From positions 27,718-91,717 of the forward strand of contig CAYYEZ010000042.1 of assembly GCA_964471225.1 (NCBI GenBank): a DNA stretch of 64,000 nt. Direction: 5' to 3'. The position numbers and the translations under genes were made by a program. Positions 46,699 to 55,451 of this stretch are shown in pieces. Every line of letters begins with the position of its first letter. Position 1 is the first letter of the stretch. The notes under the pieces were generated by a model. The model ran no database searches. It saw nothing but the letters and a program-made list of their open reading frames with translations, and was not told the origin of the DNA. The stretch comes from JAGVJT01 sp964471225 (GTDB lineage: Bacteria > Pseudomonadota > Gammaproteobacteria > Legionellales > Legionellaceae).

Positions 46699-48033
46699 TT
46701 ACTTACCAATACAAAAACTTGAAAAAATCTCGCCGAGTAAGTCATCTGAAGTAAACTCACCGGTGATAGCACATAGAGCAAGATGAGCATGCTGTAAATC
46801 TTCTGCCAGTAACTCCCCCGCACGATGAACATGAAGTGCTAAAGCGCCTGACTGAAGAAATTGGTAAGCTTCATTTAAAGCATCAAGATGGCGTTGTCTT
46901 GCCATAAAGACCCCTTCTGTCGGTCGATAACCGAGTGTTTCTTTGATAGCCTCTTTCAGCAAGGACAATCCTATTTTTTCTTTAGCTGAAAGATAAATAT
47001 GATCTTCCTCTCGTCTCGCTGATTGAGTTGTTTCATCTATTTTGTTTATCACACGAAGTATTGGAATATGTGGCGGTAAATGTTGAGTTAATTTATCGCT
47101 CAAAGAGGCGTCAACTTCCCCTACAGGTGAAACCAATAAAACACAATCAGCTTGCCCAAGGGCATGCCAAGCGCGTTTTATCCCCTCTAACTCAACTATG
47201 TCGTCTGTGTCACGCAATCCAGCAGTATCAATGATTTGAATCGGTAAATCGTCAATCAGGATATGCTCACGCATCACATCACGAGTTGTACCAGGGACCG
47301 CTGTTACAATTGCAATATCATTTCCTGATAAGGCATTAATCAATGTTGATTTTCCAGCATTCGGTGGTCCTGCAATCACAACAATACCACCTTCACGAAG
47401 TAACGCACCTTGATGTGCGCCATCGCGCAAAATGATGAGATTATTGGTCACATCTTGCAACATTTTTTCGACTTTACCATCACTTAAAAAGTCGATTTCT
47501 TCTTCAGGAAAATCAATCGCCGCCTCAACATACATACGAAGATGCACAATAGATTGATTGATTTGATGAACTGCCTTAGAAAAATCTCCTTGTAGCGAAC
47601 GCAGTGCAAGTTTGGAGGAAGAATAGGACGCAGCCGAGATTAAATCAGCTATCGCCTCTGCTTGAGCAAGATCAATTTTATCATTAAGAAAAGCACGTAA
47701 AGAAAACTCTCCCGGTTTAGCAAGACGTGCGCCATGCGAAACGCAAGCATCGAGCAAACGATTTAAAATAAACACAGAGCCATGTGCTTGGAATTCGATA
47801 ACATCTTCGCCAGTAAATGAATGTGGCGCTTTAAAATAAAGAACCACACCCTGATCAATCAAATCATCATTTTGGTAAAAAGATTTAAATGTAACCAGAC
47901 GTGGCTTGATCGCTTTGGTATGCGTTATGGATAATGCAATACGATAAGCATCACATCCCGACACACGAACAATCCCAACACCGCCGGAACCATGCGGTGT
48001 TGCAATTGCGACAATTGTTTCAGACGAGCTCAT
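46699..48033 (-). CDS. mnmE: tRNA modification GTPase MnmE
   Basis: A 444-residue protein with the N-terminal folate-binding domain (IVAIATPHGSGGVGIVRVSG), the helical domain, an inserted G domain (GPPNAGKSTLINAL, then TTRDV and DTAGLRDT), and the C-terminal catalytic CIGK ending. With MnmG it makes cmnm5U34 at the tRNA wobble position. The ATG at 48033 matches the family; an upstream in-frame start would overlap yidC. Length compares with 454 in E. coli. Confidence 0.95.
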   Translation of the reverse strand: MSSSETIVAIATPHGSGGVGIVRVSGCDAYRIALSITHTKAIKPRLVTFKSFYQNDDLIDQGVVLYFKAPHSFTGEDVIEFQAHGSVFILNRLLDACVSHGARLAKPGEFSLRAFLNDKIDLAQAEAIADLISAASYSSSKLALRSLQGDFSKAVHQINQSIVHLRMYVEAAIDFPEEEIDFLSDGKVEKMLQDVTNNLIILRDGAHQGALLREGGIVVIAGPPNAGKSTLINALSGNDIAIVTAVPGTTRDVMREHILIDDLPIQIIDTAGLRDTDDIVELEGIKRAWHALGQADCVLLVSPVGEVDASLSDKLTQHLPPHIPILRVINKIDETTQSARREEDHIYLSAKEKIGLSLLKEAIKETLGYRPTEGVFMARQRHLDALNEAYQFLQSGALALHVHRAGELLAEDLQHAHLALCAITGEFTSDDLLGEIFSSFCIGK

Positions 48034-48043
48034 GATACCCTGC

Positions 48044-49699
48044 TTAGGTATTAGCCCAAGCTTTTTTCGGCTTTTCACTACTATACTTTCGCGTAATATA
48101 CCATTGTTGAAGAATAGTCAGCGTGTTATTTACGGTCCAATACAATACCAATCCAGAAGGGAAATTCCAAAAAAGACCTGTAAGTAGTACAGGTAAAAAC
48201 ATCATCATTTTTGCTTGCATCGGATCTGGAGGTGCTGGGTTTAGTTTTTGCTGAATCAGCATGGTAATACCCATTAAAATAGGCAAGACATGCCAAGGAT
48301 CCGGAGAAGCAAGATCGGTAATCCAAAATACAAAAGGTGATAAACGAAACTCTATCCCTTCTGCCAACACCCAATATAAACCAATCATTACAGGTATTTG
48401 TACAATCAACGGCAGGCAGCCAGCCAAAGGATTTACTTTTTCCTTTCGATATAACTCCATTGTTGCCTGACTCATTTTGGCTTTATCATCACCATAACGC
48501 TCACGTAACGCCTGCATTTTGGGTTGAAGCTTTCTCATTGCAGCCATGGAACGATAGCTTGTCGCTGATAACCGATAAAAAGCAAGCTTGACTAAAATAG
48601 TTACAATAACAATCGACCATCCCCAATTTCCAACATATTGATGAATAAATTTCATCAGAGAAAAAAGTAAAGATGAGATGAACCACAACCAACCATAGTC
48701 GATGGTTAAATTTAATCCAGGAGCAACTTGTGATAGCGTGTCAGCAACTTCTGGCCCTGCATAAAGTCGTGTTCGAATCGTTTTCGACTCTTGAGGATTG
48801 AGTGTCATCGATTCACTTACAGCGCCAATCGTATAGTCTCCACGGGGTGTTACGCGTGTATAAAATCGATTTTTAGCTTCAGGATATGGAACCCATGCCG
48901 TTAAGAAGTAGCGCTGCTGCATCGCAATCCATCCACCAGTTGCCGTCGCATCTAAATTGGATTTGGACATGTCCTTGAATGTCACCTTCTGATAACGATG
49001 AATGCCAGGACTTGAATAAGAAGCTCCCGTATATGAGCCTACTTGAAAAGGACTAGATTTTTCAGAAGTATCTGCTCTGGAGAGCTGCGTATTCAAATAG
49101 CCTGCCCACACCCCTTCACTCTCATTTTGCAAAACATGATCGATGTCGATAAGATAAGATCCCTTGTCGAAGGTGAATATTTTCTTAACCACCACACCAG
49201 AATCATCCCGACCTGTCAGCTCAACAACTAATTTATTCTGAGATGGAGACATCTCATAGTGACTTTTCTGGCTAGTGAAATGAAAATTCATACCGTGAAC
49301 TTGCTGTTTATCCATCGTATACAACTGACTGCTCGCAATATATCGTGCCGCCGCATACTGGTTAAGCAACATAAAAGGTGTGTTTTCTTCTTTTGAGTTA
49401 GCAGGATAATCAAGCAAGCTTGCCTCAACAATACTTCCATCATTAAGAGCGATTTTTACACCCAATACATCTGTTTTTACATCTATTGTTGCTATATTTT
49501 GAGCATTATCTGTTATGTCATTCGCGACAGGATCAACAGGAGCCGCATCATTCGAAGAAGATGGTGGCAAAATTGTGTCCAATTGTCCCTTCACTAAGGC
49601 AGGCGCAACGACACCCGGGTGTTCTGCACGCCAGGTATTCATCAAAGTATAGCCCACGAAGAATAGAGCAGAAAATAAAACAATGCGTCGAATATCCAT
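48044..49699 (-). CDS. yidC: Membrane protein insertase YidC
   Basis: A 551-residue protein with N-terminal membrane anchor (MDIRRIVLFSALFFVGYTLM), a large periplasmic beta-sandwich domain, and the conserved C-terminal five-helix core, including the arginine helix region (YRSMAAMRKLQPKMQALRER) and PLAGCLPLIVQIPV. It inserts and folds inner-membrane proteins with or without Sec. Length equals the E. coli enzyme (548). It is abutted by yidD upstream (TAATG junction). Confidence 0.96.
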   Translation of the reverse strand: MDIRRIVLFSALFFVGYTLMNTWRAEHPGVVAPALVKGQLDTILPPSSSNDAAPVDPVANDITDNAQNIATIDVKTDVLGVKIALNDGSIVEASLLDYPANSKEENTPFMLLNQYAAARYIASSQLYTMDKQQVHGMNFHFTSQKSHYEMSPSQNKLVVELTGRDDSGVVVKKIFTFDKGSYLIDIDHVLQNESEGVWAGYLNTQLSRADTSEKSSPFQVGSYTGASYSSPGIHRYQKVTFKDMSKSNLDATATGGWIAMQQRYFLTAWVPYPEAKNRFYTRVTPRGDYTIGAVSESMTLNPQESKTIRTRLYAGPEVADTLSQVAPGLNLTIDYGWLWFISSLLFSLMKFIHQYVGNWGWSIVIVTILVKLAFYRLSATSYRSMAAMRKLQPKMQALRERYGDDKAKMSQATMELYRKEKVNPLAGCLPLIVQIPVMIGLYWVLAEGIEFRLSPFVFWITDLASPDPWHVLPILMGITMLIQQKLNPAPPDPMQAKMMMFLPVLLTGLFWNFPSGLVLYWTVNNTLTILQQWYITRKYSSEKPKKAWANT

Positions 49700-49959
49700 T
49701 ACATTTTCTCTTGAATAGGGTGAATAATTGGATCATAACCACCAGGATGCCAAGGATGACACTTTAGTAGTCGTTTGATAGTAAGTTTGAGTCCTCGTAA
49801 AGGACCAAAGGTTATTACAGCTTCATGTGCATAAGCAGAACAACTAGGATAAAAGCGGCAAGATGGTGCTAGAATCGGTCGAATAAACCACTGGTAAGCA
49901 CGTATACCCCAGCAGAATACGAGTGTTAACCCATATTTAATTTGACCAATTTTAGCCAT
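49699..49959 (-). CDS. yidD: Membrane protein insertion efficiency factor YidD
   Basis: An 86-residue protein with the family core CRFYPSCSAYAHEAVITFGP and GWHPGGYDPI-type ending (HPWHPGGYDPII), three conserved cysteines and an amphipathic N-terminal helix. It assists YidC. Its start lies within the end of rnpA (34-base overlap), standard for this cluster. Confidence 0.94.
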   Translation of the reverse strand: MAKIGQIKYGLTLVFCWGIRAYQWFIRPILAPSCRFYPSCSAYAHEAVITFGPLRGLKLTIKRLLKCHPWHPGGYDPIIHPIQEKM

Positions 49960-50273
49960 GCATCTTCCAGTTGTGTGCCCATACTTGCTTTATTTTCAAG
50001 CTTTGTGCCTTTTCTGACTAAAAGAATAACATCAAAAGCGGGCAAATTTTTCTGTAATCGGAAGGTTTCCCTTGCAAGGCGTTTGATACGATTTCTTTCA
50101 TGCGCCTTTGCGATTATTTTTTTAGGTACAACCAGACCTAATCTTGAATGCCCAAGCTCATTCTGACGATACAGCAATGTAAAGTCAGACACGGTTACTT
50201 TTTTAGCTTGATTAAAAACATGATCAAAATCAGATTTTTTTAGCAAGCGACGAGCTTTCGTGAAGCAATACAC
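49926..50273 (-). CDS. rnpA: Ribonuclease P protein component
   Basis: A 115-residue basic protein with the RNR motif HERNRIKRLARETFR and the N-terminal LLKKSDFDHVF pattern. It binds M1 RNA and pre-tRNA leaders. The start is GTG immediately following the rpmH stop (TAAGTG), with the preceding gene supplying translational coupling. Overlaps yidD. Confidence 0.94.
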   Translation of the reverse strand: MYCFTKARRLLKKSDFDHVFNQAKKVTVSDFTLLYRQNELGHSRLGLVVPKKIIAKAHERNRIKRLARETFRLQKNLPAFDVILLVRKGTKLENKASMGTQLEDAWLKLVKLNMG

Positions 50274-50408
50274 TTACGCAGATAGACGCTTACGTCCCTT
50301 AGCACGACGTCTTTTTAACACTAAACGTCCGCCTTTTGTTGCCATTCGAGCACGAAACCCATGATCGCGTTTACGCTTTAAATTACTTGGTTGAAAAGTA
50401 CGTTTCAT
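50274..50408 (-). CDS. rpmH: 50S ribosomal protein L34
   Basis: A 44-residue highly basic protein (MKRTFQPSNLKRKRDHGFRA at the start, KGRKRLSA at the end), matching bacterial L34 end to end. First gene of rpmH-rnpA-yidD-yidC-mnmE, with a strong promoter upstream. Confidence 0.97.
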   Translation of the reverse strand: MKRTFQPSNLKRKRDHGFRARMATKGGRLVLKRRRAKGRKRLSA

Positions 50409-50440
50409 AATAGACCTGTCTACATTTTTCAGAGCACGCG

Positions 50441-50469
50441 ATCATAGAGAATTTTGCGATTAATGTCAA
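50441..50469 (-). promoter_or_regulatory. Sigma-70 promoter of the rpmH operon
   Basis: On the minus strand, perfect TTGACA (50464-50469), 17-base spacer, and TATGAT (50441-50446). Located 33 bases before the rpmH ATG. One of the best promoter matches in the window. Confidence 0.75.
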
Positions 50470-50987
50470 ACAAGATAGAGCCAAGCTACATTTGGTTTAA
50501 TCTTTATTTAATAAAAAATAAGTTAATACTTAATTTCTTATATTTGTTATTAGCTTTTGATTTTATGTGGATAGTAACAAAAAACCTTTATAAAATATCA
50601 TGTTATGAAAGAACTAATGATGTGATCATCTCGTGAATTTTCTGAGATGTATCTGATGAATAAAAACAAGAGCAACGGTTATATTCACTTTATCCACGCT
50701 TGAGATCACATTTTATACGGAGGATATCCAGATAAAAGATGGCAAATAGATTTTAAAAAACAGAGTCACGTTGATTTTTGATTGAATAGCGACTTAAAAA
50801 AAACAGATAGGGTTTAAAAACGAAAATGTGCGAAATTAGAAGTGAGCTTATTAATTATAAAATAAATAATATATTTAAATTAATATTTACTATTATGTAT
50901 CATTTTTCTGTTAGTAATTTATAAAAAACAATAAAAAACATAACGTTAATTAATTTTTATCGTGTTACAAAAGCGTGAATTTAATCA

Positions 50988-51038
50988 GGAGTAAAATGGG
51001 GACAGTTTGTTTTTCCCAAAATATAGAGATGTTACTCC
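50988..51038. repeat. Inverted-repeat element with AAATGGGGACAG motif
   Basis: GGAGTAA (50988-50994) and TTACTCC (51032-51038) flank AAATGGGGACAG followed by a T-rich segment. The motif resembles dispersed repeats associated with REP/Y1-type transposases in gammaproteobacteria; no transposase is here. Resemblance is from memory and unverified. Confidence 0.35.
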
Positions 51039-51106
51039 CCATAAGATCACATTTTATACTATACATATTCAGAAGATATAAATTGCATGCGCAAAGAAGG
51101 TCAGTT

Positions 51107-51136
51107 ATGTTTAAGAAAGTAGAATGCTTAACATGA
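51107..51136 (+). CDS. Possible nine-residue leader peptide before the efflux operon
   Basis: ATG at 51107 encodes MFKKVECLT and stops at 51136, four bases before the adaptor gene ATG. It has a good ribosome-binding site (AAGG six bases upstream) while the adaptor gene has none visible, so translation could be coupled through this leader. Too short for coding statistics. Confidence 0.35.
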   Translation: MFKKVECLT

Positions 51137-51140
51137 TCGT

Positions 51141-52151
51141 ATGTCTAAAATTTTCAAAGTATCTAAAAATGAAATCAACCTGCCTGTGCTGGTTATTATT
51201 ATCGGCTTTTGTATCGCGCTATATCATCTCTTCTCGTACATGATCCCTTTGACAAATAATGCATTTGTGGTGACAAATGTCACACCAATTGCTGCGGATG
51301 TTTCTGGATATATCACCAAAGTGTATGTAAAAAATGGCGAAGCCGTTAAGAAAAATGATCCCTTGATTGAAGTTTATCAAGAGCCCTATCGTTTAGCTTA
51401 CGAATATGCAAAGTCAACCTACGAAAAAGCGATAGAGCAGCTTTATGTTATTGATAAAAAAACGAAAAAAACGAGAGATTTACTTAAAGCGGCAACTTTC
51501 GATGATGAAAAGGCTAAATTAGAATATGAGCTAAAAAATGCACCCAGTTTACGCCAAGCTGTACCTTCGCTTGAGGTCAAATTATTGCGTTATCGATGGC
51601 AATCTTTTGAAAAAAAGAAAGATGCCTTGAAAAGGCAGATTGAGATAGAAGATCAACAAATTGTAGCGCAGCGTAAAGAAATCAAAGCACTCAAAGCGGC
51701 GATGGATAATGCGCTTGTGAATTTAAATCTTACGACCGTCAAAGCACCTTTGGATGGAATTGTAGATAATTTGTATATTTCACCGGGTACGCCAGTCAAA
51801 ATACGTACACCGTTATTTTCATTTATTGATACAACTCATTGGTGGGTTCAAGCTAATTTTAATGAGACCGACCTAAGACGCATTCGTCCTGGCGATGAGG
51901 CCATTATTGTTTTGAGGATGTATTATTTTCGTAAGGTTTTCCATGGTCGAATTGTGAATACAGTTTGGGCTTCAAATAGACAAGAAACAAGTCAACGAAC
52001 CCAACAGCAAAAGGTAAGAAGCGAAAATGAATGGCTCTTAATTCCGCAGAGACTTCCTCTTCAAATCGAGATTCTTGATCCTGACCCTAATTATCCCCTA
52101 CAACCAGGCGCTAGTGCTTATGTTTATCTCAAGGCTCATACGCACGGTTGA
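51141..52151 (+). CDS. HlyD/EmrA-family periplasmic adaptor protein
   Basis: A 336-residue membrane-fusion protein: one N-terminal membrane helix (about residues 14-34), a biotinyl-lipoyl-like half (ADVSGYITKVYVKNGEAVKK), a coiled-coil hairpin (about 80-200), the second lipoyl half (VKAPLDGIVDNLYISPGTPV) and a beta-barrel. It links inner- and outer-membrane parts of an efflux pump. It pairs with FUSC-type membrane genes, as AaeA does with AaeB, suggesting export of aromatic acids or similar compounds. The substrate is unknown. Confidence 0.87.
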   Translation: MSKIFKVSKNEINLPVLVIIIGFCIALYHLFSYMIPLTNNAFVVTNVTPIAADVSGYITKVYVKNGEAVKKNDPLIEVYQEPYRLAYEYAKSTYEKAIEQLYVIDKKTKKTRDLLKAATFDDEKAKLEYELKNAPSLRQAVPSLEVKLLRYRWQSFEKKKDALKRQIEIEDQQIVAQRKEIKALKAAMDNALVNLNLTTVKAPLDGIVDNLYISPGTPVKIRTPLFSFIDTTHWWVQANFNETDLRRIRPGDEAIIVLRMYYFRKVFHGRIVNTVWASNRQETSQRTQQQKVRSENEWLLIPQRLPLQIEILDPDPNYPLQPGASAYVYLKAHTHG

Positions 52152-53025
52152 ACATTACGATCCCTATGGCATGCATCGCTTAAATGGGATGAAAGTCGTT
52201 TATCTTTTTTTTGCTCTTTCTTTAGGTAATGTATTTTTTAATATTCCAAATGTATATTTTTACTATTTCTACATTCCAATTACTTCGATGAGTGCTGAGG
52301 TTGTTGCGGAACGAGTGGAAGATAAGTACAAGGCATTTATCACAACGATGCTGGGATCTTGTTTGATGGTTCTCTTGTTTAATATGGTTAGTCCTTATCC
52401 CCTGTTTTTTTTGTTTTCTGTATTTGTTTGCTCTTCTTTACTTTACTTGATTGCGCTTCGCTGGGGGCGTTTTTTTATTCCGCTTGTGCCTATCATACTG
52501 GGTCTTGCTGCGTATTCTTTTCTTTACGCCGATTTAAATATGAATTTTCATATGGCAATGAATAACGCCGTATCGACGCTGTTTGCGTTAGCCATTGCTT
52601 TATGCGCACTGATTTTATTCCCTCAAAGCTATTATTATCGATTGTGGTTAAGAGCATTTATTTTACTACTTCAAGAAATTTTAAATAATTTAATCTTCCT
52701 CGATGAAAAAAATACAAAAAAATCAATCGTTGTTCAGGGGCACACAAGGCATCTGATGATTTTTTCTATGATGCTTCCTCGAAAACTACCGACGCAGGCC
52801 ATCTTAAAAGTAAATTTATTGGTTAATCGATTACATCTTGAAAGTTGTGTAGAGAAAAGTTCGATTGTTTTATTAGAAAAACACGAACTTAATCTTTTGA
52901 TACAACAATTGAAAAAATTTATTCAGGCGGTGAGTGCGGAAAGACCTTATATGTTGAGCGAGACAAGTCATCCTATGTTGCTCAAACTGGTAAAAACTTG
53001 GAATTATCTATGTCTAAAAATATAA
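52120..53025 (+). CDS. FUSC-family efflux membrane protein, N-terminal half
   Basis: A 301-residue protein with about six membrane segments in residues 25-185 followed by a soluble tail. The HYDPYGMHRLNG motif before the first helix and the overall plan resemble one half of AaeB/YccS (fusaric acid resistance, FUSC). Normal FUSC proteins have two such halves in a single chain of about 650-700 residues. The ATG at 52120 keeps this motif and overlaps the adaptor gene by 32 bases; a TTG at 52075 and an ATG at 52171 are alternatives. Confidence 0.7.
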   Translation: MFISRLIRTVEHYDPYGMHRLNGMKVVYLFFALSLGNVFFNIPNVYFYYFYIPITSMSAEVVAERVEDKYKAFITTMLGSCLMVLLFNMVSPYPLFFLFSVFVCSSLLYLIALRWGRFFIPLVPIILGLAAYSFLYADLNMNFHMAMNNAVSTLFALAIALCALILFPQSYYYRLWLRAFILLLQEILNNLIFLDEKNTKKSIVVQGHTRHLMIFSMMLPRKLPTQAILKVNLLVNRLHLESCVEKSSIVLLEKHELNLLIQQLKKFIQAVSAERPYMLSETSHPMLLKLVKTWNYLCLKI

Positions 53026-53846
53026 CACAAGATTACCGAACTGTACGTGCGTTTCAGATTTGCGCTGTTTTTGTTGCAACGCTCGCCTTACAGCGTTGGT
53101 TAGAGTTCTCGCATGCTGCATGGATTGGTTTTTCCGTGATGATGATCAATGCAGGCTTTGATTCTGGGACCAGTTTACATCGGACTCAGCACCGTTTTTG
53201 GGGAGCGATATTAGGTTTGTTGTTGTCTTATTTACTTTGGTTTTTCATACGCATACATGATGAGATGATTTTTTTTATTGTGCCTATTATCTTGTTTATG
53301 GCTTTTTTTGTGATGGGAAAATACTATGTCTCTCCCACTATTTTTACTGTGACATTGACCGCGTTAGGAACAATTTACTACATGCCGACTAATTATCATG
53401 TCAGTCAGTTTTTCTTCGATTATGGTCGTGCTACTTTGATAGCTTTGATGATTTGTGTTTTTTTTGAATTTTTTGTTTTTAAGAAAGAGCGTTTGACACA
53501 TCAATTTTACTTTGATCTACAGCGAGACGTGATTCGAGAGTTAAAAAAATTGTTTCACATTGTAGCGCATCGCCCTCTTCGGGAGAGTCAATATCTCAAA
53601 ACATGTACTCAATTAAATTCGAGTATTGTGATATTCAATACATTTTTTAGCACTATAAGGCATGATTATCATGTTGACGAGAGGCATTTTGAGGACTTTG
53701 AGGATTTTTGTGTGCTGATGGAAAGTGCTTATCAAAATATACGCCAACTTTTTGTGCTTGAAGCTCACCAGGATGAGCAATTAAAAGAAAAAACAGCACA
53801 CATTCTTAAACGTTTAGACGAACTAAGTTTGGAGCATTATGCTTAA
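53010..53846 (+). CDS. FUSC-family efflux membrane protein, C-terminal half
   Basis: A 278-residue protein with about six membrane segments (residues 12-160) and a cytoplasmic helical tail. RAFQICAVFVATLALQRWLE and HAAWIGFSVMMI, and later HRTQHRFWGAILGLLL, fit the second FUSC repeat (TxxRxxGTxxG-like). Its start overlaps the preceding half by 16 bases. The two could assemble into a full transporter. A frameshift or stop would not explain them, since each has its own clean reading frame and start. Confidence 0.72.
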   Translation: MSKNITQDYRTVRAFQICAVFVATLALQRWLEFSHAAWIGFSVMMINAGFDSGTSLHRTQHRFWGAILGLLLSYLLWFFIRIHDEMIFFIVPIILFMAFFVMGKYYVSPTIFTVTLTALGTIYYMPTNYHVSQFFFDYGRATLIALMICVFFEFFVFKKERLTHQFYFDLQRDVIRELKKLFHIVAHRPLRESQYLKTCTQLNSSIVIFNTFFSTIRHDYHVDERHFEDFEDFCVLMESAYQNIRQLFVLEAHQDEQLKEKTAHILKRLDELSLEHYA

Positions 53847-55218
53847 GATTATTACGCTAATGGTGAGTTGTATGATGATGGTCTCTTGTACATCGACAAA
53901 TTATACACCTAAACAGCCAATACATATTCCTCAGAATTGGCATCATAAAGACTCACATTTCGTCCCCACAAAAAAAGAAAATACAGTGTGTTTTGCATGG
54001 TGGAGGCAATTTAATGACCCTGTTTTTGAGGCGCTGATTACCCAAAGTTTAGTATCGAATAATGATCTTCAGATTGCCATGGCAAATATTGAGGCGGCAC
54101 AAGGTGAGTTAAAGCGCGTTGAGTTAAACTGGATCCCTGGTGCTGGGACAATGTTAGGTTACTCATCTTTTCCTTATCTTGGTTACCCCGGTGTGTTGGC
54201 TGCTGTTGTTCCAACTTACACTATCAATCTTATCAGTCAATTTTATGAGCAAAAAAGAGCAAAATATGAGTTATCTATGACAGAAAGTGTACGCGATAGC
54301 GTCAAATTGGCTGTGATTGCGGAGCTGTCAGCAAATTATTTTAGTTATCTGGCTCAGCGAGATAAGTTATCGTTGCTTAGGCAAATAGAATCTGATGAGC
54401 AAGAAATCATAGCTATTTATGAGGCTGCTTTTCATAATGGGTTATTCAATAATGTGGATGTAGAAAAGCTAAAAAGCAAATTGGAGCTGATGCGATCTGA
54501 AGAAAAAGTACTGCGTCATTCGCTCGTCATACATCAAAATGCAATACGTTTTTTATTGAATGATAATCCAGGTCCACTTGTGAATAAGGGCGAGTATAGT
54601 CAATTGAACAATCAGCATTTAGTTGTGGGTGCATTGCCTTTAAATGTGATTGAAAATCGACCCGATGTGAAACAAGCAAATGACGCATTGCGTGCCTCTA
54701 ACGCTGGTGTCAATATTGCTGTGAGTGGTTTTTTACCGACAATTCAACTCAGTATGGCAAGAGGTGATATTGCAACCGTACCGAATGGTAGAAAACTTGG
54801 GCAACCAGTGTATTTTAATCAAGCACTTTTACAAACACCATTAGTTACTCTGTCTACTTTTGGTGAAATAGATAAAGCAAAAGGTTTAAATAAAGCATCT
54901 TATTTTCACTATCAAAATACATTGCGACAAGCGTTGCGAGAGGTAGATGATGATTTGAGCGCACATGATTATTTTAGCGAGCGTTTTTCTCATACTCAAA
55001 AAGCAGAAGCTCATCTTTATGATGCTTATCGGTTAAATCAATCCTTATATCAAAAAGGTGTGATTAGTTATGCTACACTATTGCAGGAAAAAATTAAGCT
55101 ATACACCCTTAAAATGAAATTGAATCAGCATAAACTCGATCAGCTGCTCAGTGTTGTTCATTTGTATCAAGATTTAGCTGTGGGATATGGGTGCTCAAAC
55201 ATACCATCAAGCATGTGA
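53839..55218 (+). CDS. Outer-membrane efflux lipoprotein, NodT/TolC family
   Basis: A 459-residue protein with a lipoprotein signal (MMMVSC lipobox, modified Cys about residue 17) and two TolC-like repeats of coiled-coil and beta-strand segments (for example NDLQIAMANIEAAQGELKRV and NRPDVKQANDALRASNAGVN). It forms the outer-membrane channel of the pump, with the adaptor and FUSC proteins. It overlaps the FUSC gene by eight bases. Length fits the NodT group (450-500 residues). Confidence 0.88.
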   Translation: MLKIITLMVSCMMMVSCTSTNYTPKQPIHIPQNWHHKDSHFVPTKKENTVCFAWWRQFNDPVFEALITQSLVSNNDLQIAMANIEAAQGELKRVELNWIPGAGTMLGYSSFPYLGYPGVLAAVVPTYTINLISQFYEQKRAKYELSMTESVRDSVKLAVIAELSANYFSYLAQRDKLSLLRQIESDEQEIIAIYEAAFHNGLFNNVDVEKLKSKLELMRSEEKVLRHSLVIHQNAIRFLLNDNPGPLVNKGEYSQLNNQHLVVGALPLNVIENRPDVKQANDALRASNAGVNIAVSGFLPTIQLSMARGDIATVPNGRKLGQPVYFNQALLQTPLVTLSTFGEIDKAKGLNKASYFHYQNTLRQALREVDDDLSAHDYFSERFSHTQKAEAHLYDAYRLNQSLYQKGVISYATLLQEKIKLYTLKMKLNQHKLDQLLSVVHLYQDLAVGYGCSNIPSSM

Positions 55219-55247
55219 ATAACTTATTTTTAAATAAGTTATTCACA
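55214..55247. promoter_or_regulatory. Perfect 34-base palindrome bearing two consensus DnaA boxes
   Basis: Arms of 16 bases (TGTGAATAACTTATTT and its complement) with a two-base centre. Each end is a perfect DnaA box: TGTGAATAA at 55214-55222 and TTATTCACA at 55239-55247. It overlaps the stop codon of the outer-membrane channel gene, so it may also work as that operon's terminator. Confidence 0.65.
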
Positions 55248-55326
55248 GCCCCCATCATTTTTATTAGAATTGTGACTGAAGATTATTTTTATGCCCGATG
55301 CCTTTGTGCATGACAAAAATAAGATT

Positions 55327-55409
55327 GTCTTTCCCGCTTAGGCGAGAATCTATTGTTGATGTGCTATAGTGTCACTACATGTATGACTCCTTGCCTACGC
55401 GGGGATGAC
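55327..55409. mobile_element. MITE-like element with imperfect terminal inverted repeats
   Basis: The left end is GTCTTTCCCGCTTAGGCGAG (continuing AATC, 55327-55350). The right end (55385-55409) reads, as its complement, GTCATCCCCGCGTAGGCAAG then GAGTC. About 19 of 24 positions match. The GTCATTCCCGCG...GGCGGGAATC type is a widespread dispersed repeat in proteobacteria. The core is 34 bases, so non-coding. Confidence 0.6.
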
Positions 55410-55451
55410 GTATTTTAAGCATGTTATTTTTGTTGTGTACCAAGGGCTTAC

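Larger units (their letters stand above)
50409..51140. other. AT-rich intergenic region, candidate replication origin
   Basis: About 730 bases without a substantial gene where gene direction switches from minus (rpmH side) to plus. Two near-consensus DnaA boxes: TGTGGATAG (50566-50574, minus orientation) and TTATCCACG (50690-50698), each one mismatch from TTATNCACA. A nearly pure AT stretch at about 50855-50970 could be the unwinding element. A 16-base direct repeat AGATCACATTTTATAC occurs at 50703 and 51044. The alternative location is the dnaA upstream gap (55214-55761), which has two perfect boxes. Origin assignment is inference. Confidence 0.45.

Noticed and set aside
50454..50636. 60-codon plus-strand frame in the candidate origin region
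   Set aside because: It covers the rpmH promoter, is extremely AT-rich and has no ribosome-binding site.
52998..53030. Sequencing frameshift joining the two FUSC halves
   Set aside because: Each half has a complete frame with a plausible start, and the halves overlap rather than abut in a shifted frame; kept as a split gene, with resequencing suggested.
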